DNA of 64,000 bases from the NCBI RefSeq assembly GCF_958979055.1, contig NC_084886.1, positions 7,633,154 through 7,697,153 of the forward strand, given 5' to 3'. This DNA comes from Alnus glutinosa (Eukaryota > Streptophyta > Magnoliopsida > Fagales > Betulaceae). Each line of letters starts with the position of its first letter. Position 1 is the first letter of the stretch. The notes beneath the pieces were generated by a model. That model ran no database searches, had not been told where the DNA came from, and was given only the letters and a program-made list of their open reading frames with translations. Below are positions 24,961-37,188 of this stretch, in pieces. A program made the position numbers and the translations under genes.

Positions 24961-25620
24961 GAGCACTAGTAGCAGATGCCCTGTAAGTAGTTTTATTCCT
25001 TAAAATAGGAAAAATTTGAAAAAAATTACCAAAAAACGAGTCACAACAGATGCCCTATTTTACATATTTATTATTGGGTAGCACTGTAGCTACCAAATAG
25101 ATTATTTAATCTTAAAATAAACTCTCTCTCTCTCTCTCTCTGTTTGTGTGTTGCTCATGTTTCCCTTCTTCTCCGATCTCCAACATTGTCTCCAATATCC
25201 ACCAGTAGCAACAGATCGGCAATGGTAGAAATCGTCGTCGGAAGCTAGCCTCAATCTGTCGGAAATTGCGTCCTCCAACAGCCCACCGACGACCCACAAA
25301 ATCACATCTTCTGGTCACCGTTGGCAACAACCCATCAGAGGATTGTGTCTTCTTTGTTTCGCCGTCACTAAACCGCCAGATTTCGCTGGAAAATTGACTC
25401 CTCTGGCTCTGTCGGTGACGGCTCAGTAAACCCCACCGGATATCGAGCATGAGTTTCACGAAATTGCTCGGTTTTTGTCCTGGGTCGATGGGTTTGGGTA
25501 TATTGGTCTCATTAATCAAGAAGAAGATGAAGAAAAAGCAAAAATAAATAAATAAAATGTAAAAAAATAATATTTTAATCTATAAGGAAAGATAAAAGAA
25601 AACTGCTGTCGAGTGTTTTT
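24961..25620. mobile_element. probable inverted-repeat MITE-like element upstream of the S9 peptidase
   Basis: The left end reads GAGCACTAGTAGCAGATGCC. The reverse complement of the right end reads about AAAACACTCGACAGCAGTT, a weak inverted repeat with TAA-like flanks. The interior has a CT microsatellite (~25120-25141) and a GC-richer stretch (25140-25520) reminiscent of a family of woody-plant elements whose ends read 'GAGCACTAGCAG'. The minus-strand open frame at 25112-25519 shows no recognisable domain. Ends and class are uncertain. Confidence 0.4.
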
Positions 25621-25673
25621 TATAAGAAAAAAAAAAGTGATTTAATTCTTTAAATTTTATCTAAATTAGAGAA

Positions 25674-28600
25674 ATGAGTTCAGAATCTGCTTATAGTGCT
25701 CTAACAAAAACACCGCTCGAAACTCTGAAGTCTGAAGTCCCCTCACCCCACTCGGGCCACTCCATTCTCAAACCTCCAGCTCCAAGCTCTATGGCTCTTG
25801 CCTCACTCCTAAGCCCGAAGCGCTCAATCAAAGGGTATACTTTGTCCCTCTCTTTTCTCTTCCTCCCCAACGCATCCTCCTCCCTCTTCTCTTCCCTCTG
25901 CGGAGGCCACCCCTTCTCGCCGCCCCCACAAGCCCCTCCGGTCCCAAAGAAAGTCTCGTTCACAGTAACGGCCCATGGGAGGACGTGGCAAGATCCTTTC
26001 CATTGGATGTCCAACACCAACGACCCTGATCTTTCTGAGTACCTCACCCAAGAAAACAAGTACGCTGAAGCTTTTATGGCTGACACCCACAATCTGCAAT
26101 GCACGATGTTTTCCGAGATGAAAAGCCGAATGCCTGCCACCATTTCCATTCCTCCTGAGCGCTGGGGACCCTGGTTTGTTCATTTTGCACCAACCCATTT
26201 CGTCTTTTTGGCAGAGTTTTACAAATTTTCTTTTAATTTTTATGTGAATTTCGTGTGTGCGCGTCTACACACACAGAGACGTATATATTATAGGTAGATT
26301 GATAGATACATTCATAAATTACGACTTGTAATATAAACGTAGTCTTTTGACTGGTTGGAATGCTATGTTAGTGAATTGTATATTTGTACAAGTGCTTGTT
26401 GGTGTAAAAAATGAAAAGACTTTGGATTTTCATGGTGGAGTCCCTGGCTCATGGGAATCAAATGGCGAGCTAATTTAGTTTGTAGCAGGTTAGTGAGTGG
26501 GTTGAAAATTTGAAATGCTTGGAAAGCCTTAAAATGCACACTGTCCATCCAACCTATTATAATTAAAGCATTATCTAATAGGCGTAGACTTGAATTCCTT
26601 GTGAATGTGGCAAGGGGAATGCAGGAGTGAAGAGAGTGGTACACTCGTACCAATTTTGATTTGTGCAGCTAACTTTTATCTTTCTGCTTTAATGGGATTG
26701 GGGGTAGGGGCAATTTTTTGAAATTCGCAATATTTCTTCATTACATTTGAGCAGGTTGTATTACCAATACATTCCAGAGGGAAAGGAATACCCGGTTCTG
26801 TGTAGGAGGTTAGATACTCAGAAAAGTGGTTGGATGAAGACTTTTCTTCATCATGCAAGAGGAGGATTTGGAAGGGAGGAACCTTTGCTAGACTGGAATG
26901 AAATTGCAGAGCAATATGGCAAGCTTCTCTCGTACCTCTTTACGCTAGAAGAGCACCAATAATTTATTTCTCATAGATATTACCTTCTATTAGCTAATAT
27001 TTTTTTGTTATATTGGCATTCAATGTTGCAGGTTATGTGCACGTGGGTACATGTCGAATTTCACCCGACCACAATTTTCTTGCATACACACTTGATATTA
27101 CCGGCAGTGAACGATTCATGCTTCAAATTAAGGATCTTAGAAGTGGATGCATTATTTCAAAATTACGAGTTGATGGGGTTGTTAGTTTGGCATGGGCCCA
27201 AGATGGAAATACTCTGTTTTATACAATATCAGATGATAATCAACGACCTTACAGGCAAGGCGACTGTTCTGGATCCTTTTTCCTTGGGGGTCATGATACT
27301 TTCTTACCCTTTTTTCTCCCTTTTTGGGCAGGGTTCTCTGTACCAAATTAGGATTTCATGATACGGATGACGTCCTGGTATTTACAGAAAGTGATTCCAG
27401 CTTTTGTGTGGACATAACAAGCACAAAAGATGGCAAGTTCATAACTGTGAATTCAAACTCAAGAACTTCATCCGAGGAAGGAACTTACATATTTAATTTT
27501 TGTTTTCCTTTGCTAGCATATGTTATTATTCTCATATGGTGGACTTATATCTTGTCTCGTTTATGGCAGGTTTACGTAATAGATGCTGCCAACCCATTAG
27601 ATGGTTTGCGTAGAGTATGTGAGCGTGTTTGTGGTGTACAGTATTTTTTGGAACATCACTACGGTATATTTTATATTCTTACAAATGCTCCTTTGTCTGA
27701 GAATATGGAGTGTTCTGGTGGAAACTATTACCTGGCTAAATGCCGAGTTGACGATATACAGCCAGAAAATTGGCAGGTGATGTTTGTTCTCCGACCCATG
27801 TATATTTTCTAATTTACTGTTTGATTGCCTCTCTTTCATGTATCCATTTTTCTCATCTTTCAAATACTTCTGTTTTCCTTTTAGAATGTCATCCTTCCGG
27901 GAGAAGATATTAGCTTACAAGATATGGACATTTTTAATGGGCATCTGGTGCTTTCTGTCAATAAGAAGGGCTTTCCTATGTTTTGTTCCATCGATTTGCC
28001 TATTAATGTTAATTGTAAGGTATTTGTATCTCTGCTTTATTGCATTACGCTTTACCATAAAAATATGAACATTAAAGAGTGATGATATTTCATCTTTGTT
28101 TTGCCTTTTATGCTCTGTAGTGTCAAAGGACATCATGTTACAATCAACATCGTCCTGAGTAAGAGAGAAACAAATGATGAATTTTAACGATGAAATGTAT
28201 AGATAAATATGTTACTAGATTGTAATCTTTCTCATTGCATCTTTCATATCTGTGTACTTCCATTTTCACCTAACCCATGCTTGTAGGATCTTTTATTACA
28301 GATTAAAACGAATATAAGATCATCAAATGAAGTGTAATAGAATGGATAAAAAATAAAAGTTGCCACAAAATTTGGCTGAATACTTTGTGCAGAGTGATGT
28401 TATGTCAGTAACAGGAATTTTGGATTTGATCATGGTAATTATCATAGCCATTGAGGAATCTATACACCTGTTCCTGTTTTAATGAAATCTATTGTGACAA
28501 GCTATGTGATAAAATGGCTTTCCATCCTATCGTTGCTATAGAACAGAAGGCATGTGGTGCAGTACTGCATATGCAAATGATAGATTTATGGTTGGTCACT

Positions 28601-31600
28601 TCAGATCATATAGATGTATAAAAGGAGAGAAGCAATGAATTTTTAATTGACTAAAATAAGTGCAACATATGCATGCGTGTATCAGTGTATGTGTGTAAGA
28701 AAATACAGTCAACATAACTTATTTACTCATCTTTGGGACACTGGATCATTAGATATCTCTGGTTCTACAAATGCTTGATTTTCCCCTTCTCTGAGCTGTT
28801 TTTATTTCTAGTTCAGATTATGTCATGGTGGTTCTAATCAATATGTAAATTCTGTTTACAATAGAGAAAAATTAAATTATTTTATGCTCTGTTCATAACA
28901 AATGTATTTGTACTCATTTTCTGTGCATATTGAATGTTTTGCAGCATCAAATGGAGATTGATAATCTTAATCCATGGTATTTCCCCCTGCCCTCAAATTC
29001 ATGTAGTGTTGTTCCAGGTTCAAACCATGACTTTATGAGCTTGGTTTACCGTGTGGTGCTTTCTTCTCCAGTGGTATAACTTCTAATAATTATAATTAGA
29101 TTTACACAAATATACATCATGCTTTTTGTTTCTCTCCCCCATGAATCCCCATTTTAGATTTCAGTTCTTTTTGAGTTGCAAGAGACGGTGTAGGCAATAA
29201 TTCCCGCTTAACTTTGGAGAACTTGGGCTGATCTGGATTTGGCTATGCTATCATATAACTCTTTACAAAATCAATTTTTAGTGTGATATACTAACACTTC
29301 TTTATATTTTGTAGACTAGAATACCTGTGATGCAAGATCTTTTGTTTATCAACACCATTTGTGTCTCAATTGTCATCTCCTTTAGTTTTGCTTTCTTAGC
29401 CTGTGTAGATTATTTATTTAGGAAAGGAGAACCATCCCTGCTATAGTGGGACTTCTGTTTTCAAGACACTTATAATGCACATATTCCAGTATAGTTTCAT
29501 TCTTGGTCACCATTCTTATACATAAGGAATACTTTTTTGAGGTATAAGTTGTGATGCTTGACAAAAAGAGAGCTGAGAATACTCTTCAGATGTTTGATAA
29601 TAGTTAGAAGTCTTCCTTTGCTGTTTTGTGATTGTGTTTGAATTGCACTTCAAATCGGGGAAAAAAAAAAGTTGCTTTGGAGGACTTTGATTGGTAAAAC
29701 TATTGAAGTTCAATAGACCTGACATACTCTCAAGTAAGCAAGTATTGCTCCAATATTGTACCATTCTGGTCCCCCCACCAAATCGATAAAAAATGCTAAA
29801 ATGCTTATGAATATTGTCAATTTCGTTGAAATAAAATTCAATTTTTTACGTCTAATTATACTATTTTCATCTACTTTGGAATTAGAAATACTCCTTGGTT
29901 TTGATATAAAAATCTTTATCCTTTCTTTCGCAATCCGCAGATGCCTGATATGATTGTTGACTATGACATGTCAAGACAGACATACTCGATTGTGCAGCAA
30001 GAGGAAGTGATGGGTGTTTCTGTTAATAGAACATGCTTAGCAGCTTCTGAGCTAGATACGATTTGTTCTCAAAATGAGGGAGAAAATATCCAGAATTTTG
30101 AATCACAGAGATGGAAGGAATATTCCTGTGCATACTGTTGTGAAAGAAAGGAAGTTGTTTCCTATGATGGAGTGAGGATTCCTCTGACCATCTTGTACTC
30201 TAAAAAATCCTGGCAGAAGGGTCAGTCTCCTGGAGTTTTACATGGCTATGGGGCATATGGGGAAATTTTAGAAAAAAGCTGGTGTGCAGATCGCCTGAGT
30301 TTGCTTGATCGTGGATGGGTGGTGGCATTTGCTGATGTGAGGTTGGATCTGCGTTAAGTTTTTTCCTTTGTCCATTTTTGGCACTGATTTTTTGAAGTGG
30401 ACATTAACATACGTAATCTCTATACATGAAATGAAACCAATCAGATTGCTAATGTGTTTTGCCAGTTTATTTGTTTCTAATTTTGCAATATGCTAAGCTT
30501 GAACTCCTCTCTTTGCCAGCTTTTGAACCTCTGACCTTCTGGAGGGCTATATGATTACCCAACCACCAGGGCGAGAAGAGGGCTGATTTTTTTAAACTTT
30601 GCATATGTAGAAGTTTTGCCTGTTTGTATTTGATATTATTTAAACTTGTCTTGTGTCTATGTCCATGAAATGTGTCATGACATGATATGGGTTATTCTAA
30701 GCTCTAGTTGATCCTATGTATTAGGTTGCCTTCATCAATGTTTTGGTATTATCTGTATTTTTTAAAATAAGCATGCAATTGTATTTACTACCTATTCTGA
30801 TTTCAATTTTGAGAATGAATGTTTTGCACTTAATATGCCAGGAAGCTGCTTTCTTGGCTGAAATCAAATGAGTGTGGCATTGATTCTGATACCTTTACAT
30901 GTATTTACATGACACAAGAAGTTTTGTGTGAGCAGGGGCGGCGGCGGTAGTGATTCTTCGTGGCATAAGTCTGGCAGTGGGTTGTACAAACAGAATTCCG
31001 TATATGACTTTGGATCATGTGCCAACTACCTAGTTAGTGAGGGCTATGTTCATAGAGATCGGCTTGGTGCTATTGGATATAGTGCAGGATGTGTAGTTGT
31101 TGGGGCGGCTATCAATATGTACCCAGATCTATTTCGTGCTGCTATTTTGAAGGTTAGCCCTTAAAGCAAAATGTTTTGCCATCCATTTGTTAGTGTTCTG
31201 ATCCAGTGAAGTGAAGTGGTTTTTGGTTCTATATATAGGCTTTACTATCTAGATTCTTATGCTCTGTAAGATTGATATGGAGATGGAAAGAAAGAAAAAC
31301 TTCCAAATTTTAGAAGTGGTTTGTGTTTGAATAATATGTCAGTTTCACTAGTATATGTACATACTTTATGTATGATGTTGATCTTTTACTGCTAATTTAT
31401 CTGTGAAAGAGAGAAGGAACCGATGCTTTGTTGATAGGTAGCATTGCTTTAACTTAGTTGCTTTGGTGATTCGTAGTATTACTTTGGCTAATTTGAATTA
31501 TTAGTTTTCTTATTGTTAAATTGTTGGCACTGATGTTTGGGTAATTCTTGTAACAGGTTCCATTTCTTGATATATGCAACACATTGTTGGATCCTAGTTT

Positions 31601-32123
31601 GCCTCTCACCATACTGGATTATGAAGAATTTGGGAATCCTCAGATACAGTCCCAATTTGAGTCTATTTTGAGTTATTCTCCTTATGATAACATTACTCCC
31701 GACACTTGTTATCCTTCAATGCTCGTTACAGCATCATTTCATGACTCGAGGCAAATTTCTATCGTCTGCTTTTTGATGTCATCAATACTTACATGCAGTG
31801 TGCATGTATACATGTGTTTTTTTTTCCTCGTTTAAGCAGATGTTCTTATTCAATAGGCATACTGCCTACATATAAAGATTATAGCCATAGACTTATACTT
31901 GTGGCTCTTAATTTTCATTCTCAGGGTTGGAGTTTGGGAGGCTGCAAAATGGGCGGCCAAAGTACGGGATAGTACATGTTCTGAATGTTCGCGTGCAGTC
32001 CTTCTGAAGACAAATATGACTGGAGGACATTTTGGCGAAGGTGGACGCTATGGTCAATGTGAGGAAATGGCTTATGATTACGCTTTTCTGATGAAGGTTT
32101 TAGGGATGTTGAACAATAAATAA
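25674..32123 (+). CDS. S9-family serine peptidase (oligopeptidase B / prolyl oligopeptidase-like)
   Basis: Eleven exons join in frame: 25674-26173, 26755-26918, 27032-27254, 27332-27488, 27570-27776, 27885-28019, 28945-29073, 29941-30341, 30936-31152, 31557-31750, 31925-32123. This gives about 841 residues from the first ATG, or about 802 from the ATG at 25791, which I prefer because MALASLLSPKRSIKG starts a Ser-rich, transit-peptide-like leader. The order is leader, N-terminal S9 region (DPFHWM), beta-propeller (LLDWNEIAEQYG, then CRISPDHNFLAYTLD) and alpha/beta-hydrolase domain. The catalytic triad is visible: Ser in GYSAG (31081-31083), Asp in SFHDSR (31743-31745), His in GGHFGEGG (32028-32030). 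It resembles Arabidopsis At1g69020 (from memory). S9A enzymes cleave short peptides; plastid targeting is inference. Splicing is odd: introns 2, 3 and 10 begin with GC, and intron 4 begins with AT and is also an in-frame 81-nt open stretch. Confidence 0.92.
26919..27031 (+). other. GC-AG intron 2 of the S9 peptidase gene
   Basis: The donor TATG|GCAAGC and the acceptor TTGCAG|GTTATG give the expected residues ...EQYG-YVHVG... in frame. No GT nearby keeps the frame. GCAAGC matches the usual GC-donor consensus. Confidence 0.8.
27255..27331 (+). other. GC-AG intron 3 of the S9 peptidase gene
   Basis: A 77-nt intron. ACAG|GCAAGG joins to GGGCAG|GGTTCT and gives ...RPYR-VLCTKLG... in frame, as expected for the family. 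Confidence 0.8.
27489..27569 (+). other. intron 4 of the S9 peptidase gene with AT at the donor, or a 27-residue exonised segment
   Basis: Family sequence expects ...SSEEGTY joined to VYVIDAANPLDG. The intervening 81 nt begin ATATTT instead of GTATTT and end GGCAG. They are a multiple of three and free of stops, coding a very hydrophobic 27-residue stretch. Either a non-canonical AT-AG splice occurs or the segment is retained in the mRNA. Confidence 0.65.
30490..30590 (-). mobile_element. possible tRNA-derived SINE fragment in intron 8 of the S9 peptidase gene
   Basis: On the minus strand, TGGTGGTTGGGTAATC resembles a pol III A box and AGGTTCAAAAGC about 35 nt on resembles a B box, as in plant tRNA-derived SINEs. 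No tail or target duplication was resolved. Confidence 0.35.
31751..31924 (+). other. GC-AG intron 10 of the S9 peptidase gene
   Basis: TCGAG|GCAAAT to TTCTCAG|GGTTGG joins the catalytic-Asp motif FHDSR to VGVWEAAKW in frame. No alternative GT donor preserves this conserved junction. Confidence 0.8.
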
Positions 32124-34136
32124 ACAAAATAAGCTTGCCGTGGGAAGGCTGTCTCAAATCAATGAAAGAATTTTGCGAAAGCACTGAGCCTGCATGTATA
32201 TGTTTTCTGTACAGAATGGGAGTATGAATTAGGTTTAGAGATTCCCAAGCTTTTTGTTTGCGTTGAGAGGTCTACAAATTTCTATAGTTTCTGGTAGGAG
32301 GGATTCACAAGCTTCTACTGATAGAAAGATAGATATGAAGAGACTTTTTTCACAAACTGTTTGCGCCAATGCTTGTTTTACATGCATATGCCATGCAGTC
32401 TACGAACAAGATACCCTGCTCTTCAAGTTTAGGGATTTTGGATTAATTGAAACAATTACCTTTTCATTCCTCCATATTATTGTCTAAATATTCATAGCAA
32501 TTTCATATCTTATAAGACCATTTTTTATTTTTGGTATATATTAAAATTATCTGAATCGGGAAATAGAATTGTACCGGTTCAAGCATCGGAATTTTTATTT
32601 TATTTTATTTTATTTTATTTTATTTGTTCTGTTATGCAAGAAGCAAACTGCTCTATGTACTTATTTTGGGATATTCAACATCCCATGCTAAAATGGGAGA
32701 GATACTTTGATTTAGAGAGCGTCCATCACATTGAAGCCTCATAAATTTTTATTCTATTTCATTCAATTTTATTAATATTGACGAAATGGTTCATAATTAA
32801 GAGCATAAATTATGGGGGACCACGCTTTAAATTAAATGTTGATGAAAAACCCCATTGGTCAAGCAATTGAACAGGGCTAATTAAGTTGATGAATGTTTTT
32901 ATTTATTTAACTATTATTATTCACATTTTTTAGGTGAAGGGTTCCATCTTTCATCCTTTCAAATATTAATGCCAACTCACGGTTGGTAAACTTTTTTGTA
33001 GTCCAAAAAAACGTGTGGGGGTGTTTGGAAGAGTAAAAAATCTTAAAAGATTACTTCGTTTTCAAAAAAATTTCAATATTTCTAATCAGGTTTTATTCAA
33101 AAACTCGGAAATCCACATCCAACCCGAATAAAACCCGAATTTAAATATTAAAATATTCAAATGCCATGATTATTTCAATCATTACCAACATTAATTTTCA
33201 TAACACCAATCATTATACACAACTTTTCATACAATCTAATCATTTCCTACTATTAAGAAACACTTTTTTCTAATCTCAAAAATTCAACACCCAAACACAA
33301 ATTCAAAAAGAATTTGAATTCTATTCAACATCCAAACACATTTTTATTGTTTCGAAATCCGCAAATAGATTCAGAATATTATTTTTATTCAAAAAATTCA
33401 ATATCCAAACGGACCATGTCAAATATTCAAGAGAATGTAGATTTCCTCTCAACCTTATTCCTTGGAATGTTTTATTTCTTCAATTACAAGAATGCTCACA
33501 TCCCATGCATTTTTTTTTTTTTATTAATAAGGTGCTAAACTTTTTTCGTGCTTGCTAAAACCATAATCCCCAATTCCTACAAAAACTCTCTTCCTCTCCC
33601 TCTCCCTCGGTTTTGTTCTTTGCATATGGATAAGTTTCATTCCTTCCAAAGTCTTTTTTTTTTTGTTAATCTCACGTCAGTTTTTACTGCTTCCCCATTC
33701 ATCTTTCCCATATTTCACAAACAAAAAAAAAAAAAAAAAAAGAGAGAAGGGAGTGAACATGTTTTATTTGGCTATAGATGAAAAATAAAGAAAGAAAAGA
33801 AATCAAATAGTATAAACAATTTATATATTAGGAAATAAAAGAAAAACCACAATTTATATATAGTTTTTTTTTTCGAAATCTTTTTATTTTATGTTTATGA
33901 CAGGTTGTTCTGTGGTGTTTTTAACCTGGTTATTGTTGTTTGGCTAAGTTTAGTTGTAGCATCTGTCTGTATTGGTCTAAACTTTTACTTGGTTTGGTTG
34001 TACACCAGTTTGGTAGTAACTTATGTAACCTTCTGTGTTGGTTATACTCCAGTATAATTAATGGAAAGATTAACTTTCTTCTCAAAAAAAAAAAATAATA
34101 AATCATTCCTATTCCCAAATTTAATTTCTATGCATC

Positions 34137-34171
<35 letters not shown>

Positions 34172-35662
34172 GCACGTGATTAGAGTCACAACTCTGTTAC
34201 GAACATGTGGTAACAGTCACAATTTTATTTTTCAATGCAGTACAGTAACCTTATTAATATTCGCTACCTCAATCATTTGAATTGAATTGTTTATGGACAA
34301 AGATTACATATATGGTGGTACCAACTAATAAAATCATGCATTCATATATGTCAATTATCGAGTCATGCTATCTAATCTGTACAATCAATCATATTGCAAT
34401 TCAACCGTTGATCTTAATATTCTTAATTTTTCGACTTAATTAAGCAGCTTATAAGGATTGGGATCAAGAGAATCATTTTACCAAGTTCTTAATTAGTTCA
34501 AGTTAATTGATGATTTTGACCATTATTTTAATCAAACTTTAATTTCGATCTCTGGGACGCTCATAAAAAATAATAAAAAAAAAGTATATATAAGACGTTT
34601 GTGAAACATCAAATCAGTGTTATCATTTGTAGTAATAATGACCTACAATTCTCTATCTGTGTAATTATTCATAGGTTCAGGGTTGTGTTTATGGGTTAGT
34701 TTGAATCATGTCGATACATGAATATAGGAGTATATATATATATATAGATTAATTATAATCTGATTCATTTAATTAAAGGGGGTCATACTCCTTTATTCTA
34801 ATCTGTTAATTTTGTGTTGAATTCGTGTCAGATTTGATAATCGTATCAAAAATTACCAGCACTTAATTATGTCGTGTATCGGGTTGGGATCACGTTGAGG
34901 TATTGGTACAAAATTATATATGTTAATCATAACCCGACCTATTTAATTGGATGAGTCATATCCTAACCAATTAATTTTATATTAAATTCGTATCAGACTC
35001 ACAAGTTACATAAAAAATTGCAAGCCCTAGCGTTAAGTTTGTTTGAAGTCCTTATAAGGGTGAAGATCGATTTTGTAGACTCTAAACACATAAGATATAT
35101 ACCAGTATACTACCCAAAATAAGAAAACCAACAAATCTTTTCTAAAACTTAATTATTCAGAAACTGTGCGTCTGATCGATCAACTTAACAAGATTTTTTA
35201 GAGCAAATTTAAAAGAAAATATTTCAAACACATCTGGCGATGCTGATTGCTGATTTTCATGTACCCCATTTTTCGCCCAATCCCATCATGTACGTAGTTT
35301 TCCATAGGTCTCAATCTTTTATATATACATTAATTAAGTAGTATAATAAAGCGGATTAAGTCCACAAGAAAAGGAAACCAATCAATGTGATTAACAAGTG
35401 GACGAATAGAATCTTATTATTCCCTCATTTAAAAACCGTGCATTCTCATACTCTTCTTGCATGCATGCCATTGTAGTCCTAAAACCACCTCTCCGGAGTA
35501 TATATATATCTCCGGAAACCTGGTCGGGAAATTCAGCTTGATCACCATTTTTAAGCCCTCTCAAACTCTCAACTCTTTCTTGATACTTCAATATTCTTAC
35601 AACCAATAATACTACATATATATACCGTATATATAATAAGCTTACACCAAGTATTATTGAAG
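32124..35662. other. intergenic, AT-rich repeats
   Basis: This covers the 3' UTR of the peptidase and the promoter of the first GT106 gene. It holds a (TTTTA)n run (~32597-32625) and a possible MITE at about 33010-33415, whose ends share GTTTGGA in inverted order. It also holds a retroposon-like piece ending in an A-tail (~33900-34097), a (GA)n run (34138-34168), and a dimeric dispersed repeat (34740-35030). No gene is supported. Confidence 0.5.
34740..35030. repeat. dimeric dispersed repeat, copy 1
   Basis: Two diverged direct repeats (about 34740-34865 and 34910-35030) share 'tatttaatt', a GGGTC/GAGTC core, 'ttaattttatattaaattcgt', 'cgtatcag' and 'aaaaattgcaagccct'. The same dimer occurs at 47511-47793 inside intron 1 of the second GT106 gene. 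Class unknown. Confidence 0.6.
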
Positions 35663-37138
35663 ATGGATTACACCAAGAATGATCTCGAGGATTCGGAGAA
35701 GGAGAAGCCATATAGGAGGATTACGTTGAAGTATATGGGTGCAGTCAAAGCTGAAATATTGAAGGATTTCATCATTTGGGGGATCAAAGCCGAAAAGTTG
35801 AAGAGTTTGATAAATGCGGGGATCAAAGCTGAAAAGTTGAAGAGTATGATGGTTGCTAGGTCTAGATTGGAACGGTTGAAACTATGGGCAGTTCGAGCCA
35901 CGGCAGTGGTGCTGCTGTGGGCCATTGCAATTCAGCTGACAGCTATAGGCCGGACGTTGGGTCCAACAGTATTCAGCCAGCATCGCATCGCATACTCTCT
36001 TCCACCAGAAAGTAAGTGATTAATTTGCAATTATGAAAACTAATGGGCTAAGTAGTGATTTAATATGATATTATGACAGTCCTGAGTTCGAACCTTGTTT
36101 AATTCTGTTATTAGCAGCTTACATCTTATTTTAATTAAATATTTTACGTGATAGACCTTATTAATTAAAAGATAATGTCAAAATATGAATTAAATGAATA
36201 AATCTATTCAGACCACAATGAAGCTAATTAAAGACAATATTTGCGTACATGTACGCATATTGAAGCGCATACAGCTCTTTGTCTTTGAGAGTTAGTTGTA
36301 TGTATATACGTAATATAATCTTTGTCAAATATGGTGTTGTATATATATGTGCATGATCATGCATATGTTTTATACATCTGATATATATACCTCTCCGAGT
36401 GTACTTTGTAATTACATCCTTTGATCATTTTTTGTGTTACGTACGCTTTCTTATTCAAAAGAAGCAGCATTAATCTTAAACGGTTTCATACATCTTTGCT
36501 TCCAGGAGTTTATGAAAACAATGGATATTTGATGATTTCGTCCAATGGAGGATTGAATCAGATGAGATCTGGTGTAAGTAATTTTTTTTTCTCCACAGCA
36601 TTTTCTCGTGGCCTAGATTTTACTCTACTTCCCTATGAGTCTTTGTGCTCCATCAAAAGCCTCTCGGTGAAAATTATTTGCTTAATTTCCAAAGCAACAT
36701 GAGTAAATCATGGATTGATGGAAATGAGTCAATTATGGTATTTTAATTATTTGCAATTAATATGCAAAATATGTAAATTATTATAGTTGACTTTGTGAAT
36801 AAATTTCAATTCATTATAATTAAGTATGAGTTCCTTTGAGCTTTTTTGTGGTGCATATAGGCCATTAAAACCAAACCATGCACGTTCTTTTCTCATTTTC
36901 TCTTTATTTTTCTTTTTTCACATTCTTAATTACCGTGGTTCTTCACAGATTTGTGACATGGTTGCCATTGCAAGATACCTAAATGTCTCGCTTATAGTTC
37001 CAGAATTGGACAACACTTCCTTTTGGAATGACTACAGGTGAGTGAATTTGAACATGCATGCATATTCAGTACTATATACTAGTTCATCTGAAGCTTATTT
37101 TTTCGATTAATTAACTTCTTACCAAATTTGGTTACTTG

Positions 37139-37188
<50 letters not shown>

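Noticed and set aside
25112-25519. 135-codon minus-strand frame upstream of the S9 peptidase
   Set aside because: It lies inside a probable inverted-repeat element, has no recognised domain and includes translation of the CT microsatellite.
25691-26198. Two long minus-strand frames opposite the S9 peptidase first exon
   Set aside because: Antisense shadows; the plus strand carries the recognisable DPFHWM motif and continues in frame into later exons.
36060-36115. Pol III B-box-like 'gagttcgaacc' in intron 1 of GT106 copy A
   Set aside because: No convincing A box at the right spacing and no tRNA fold or SINE tail; too short to call.
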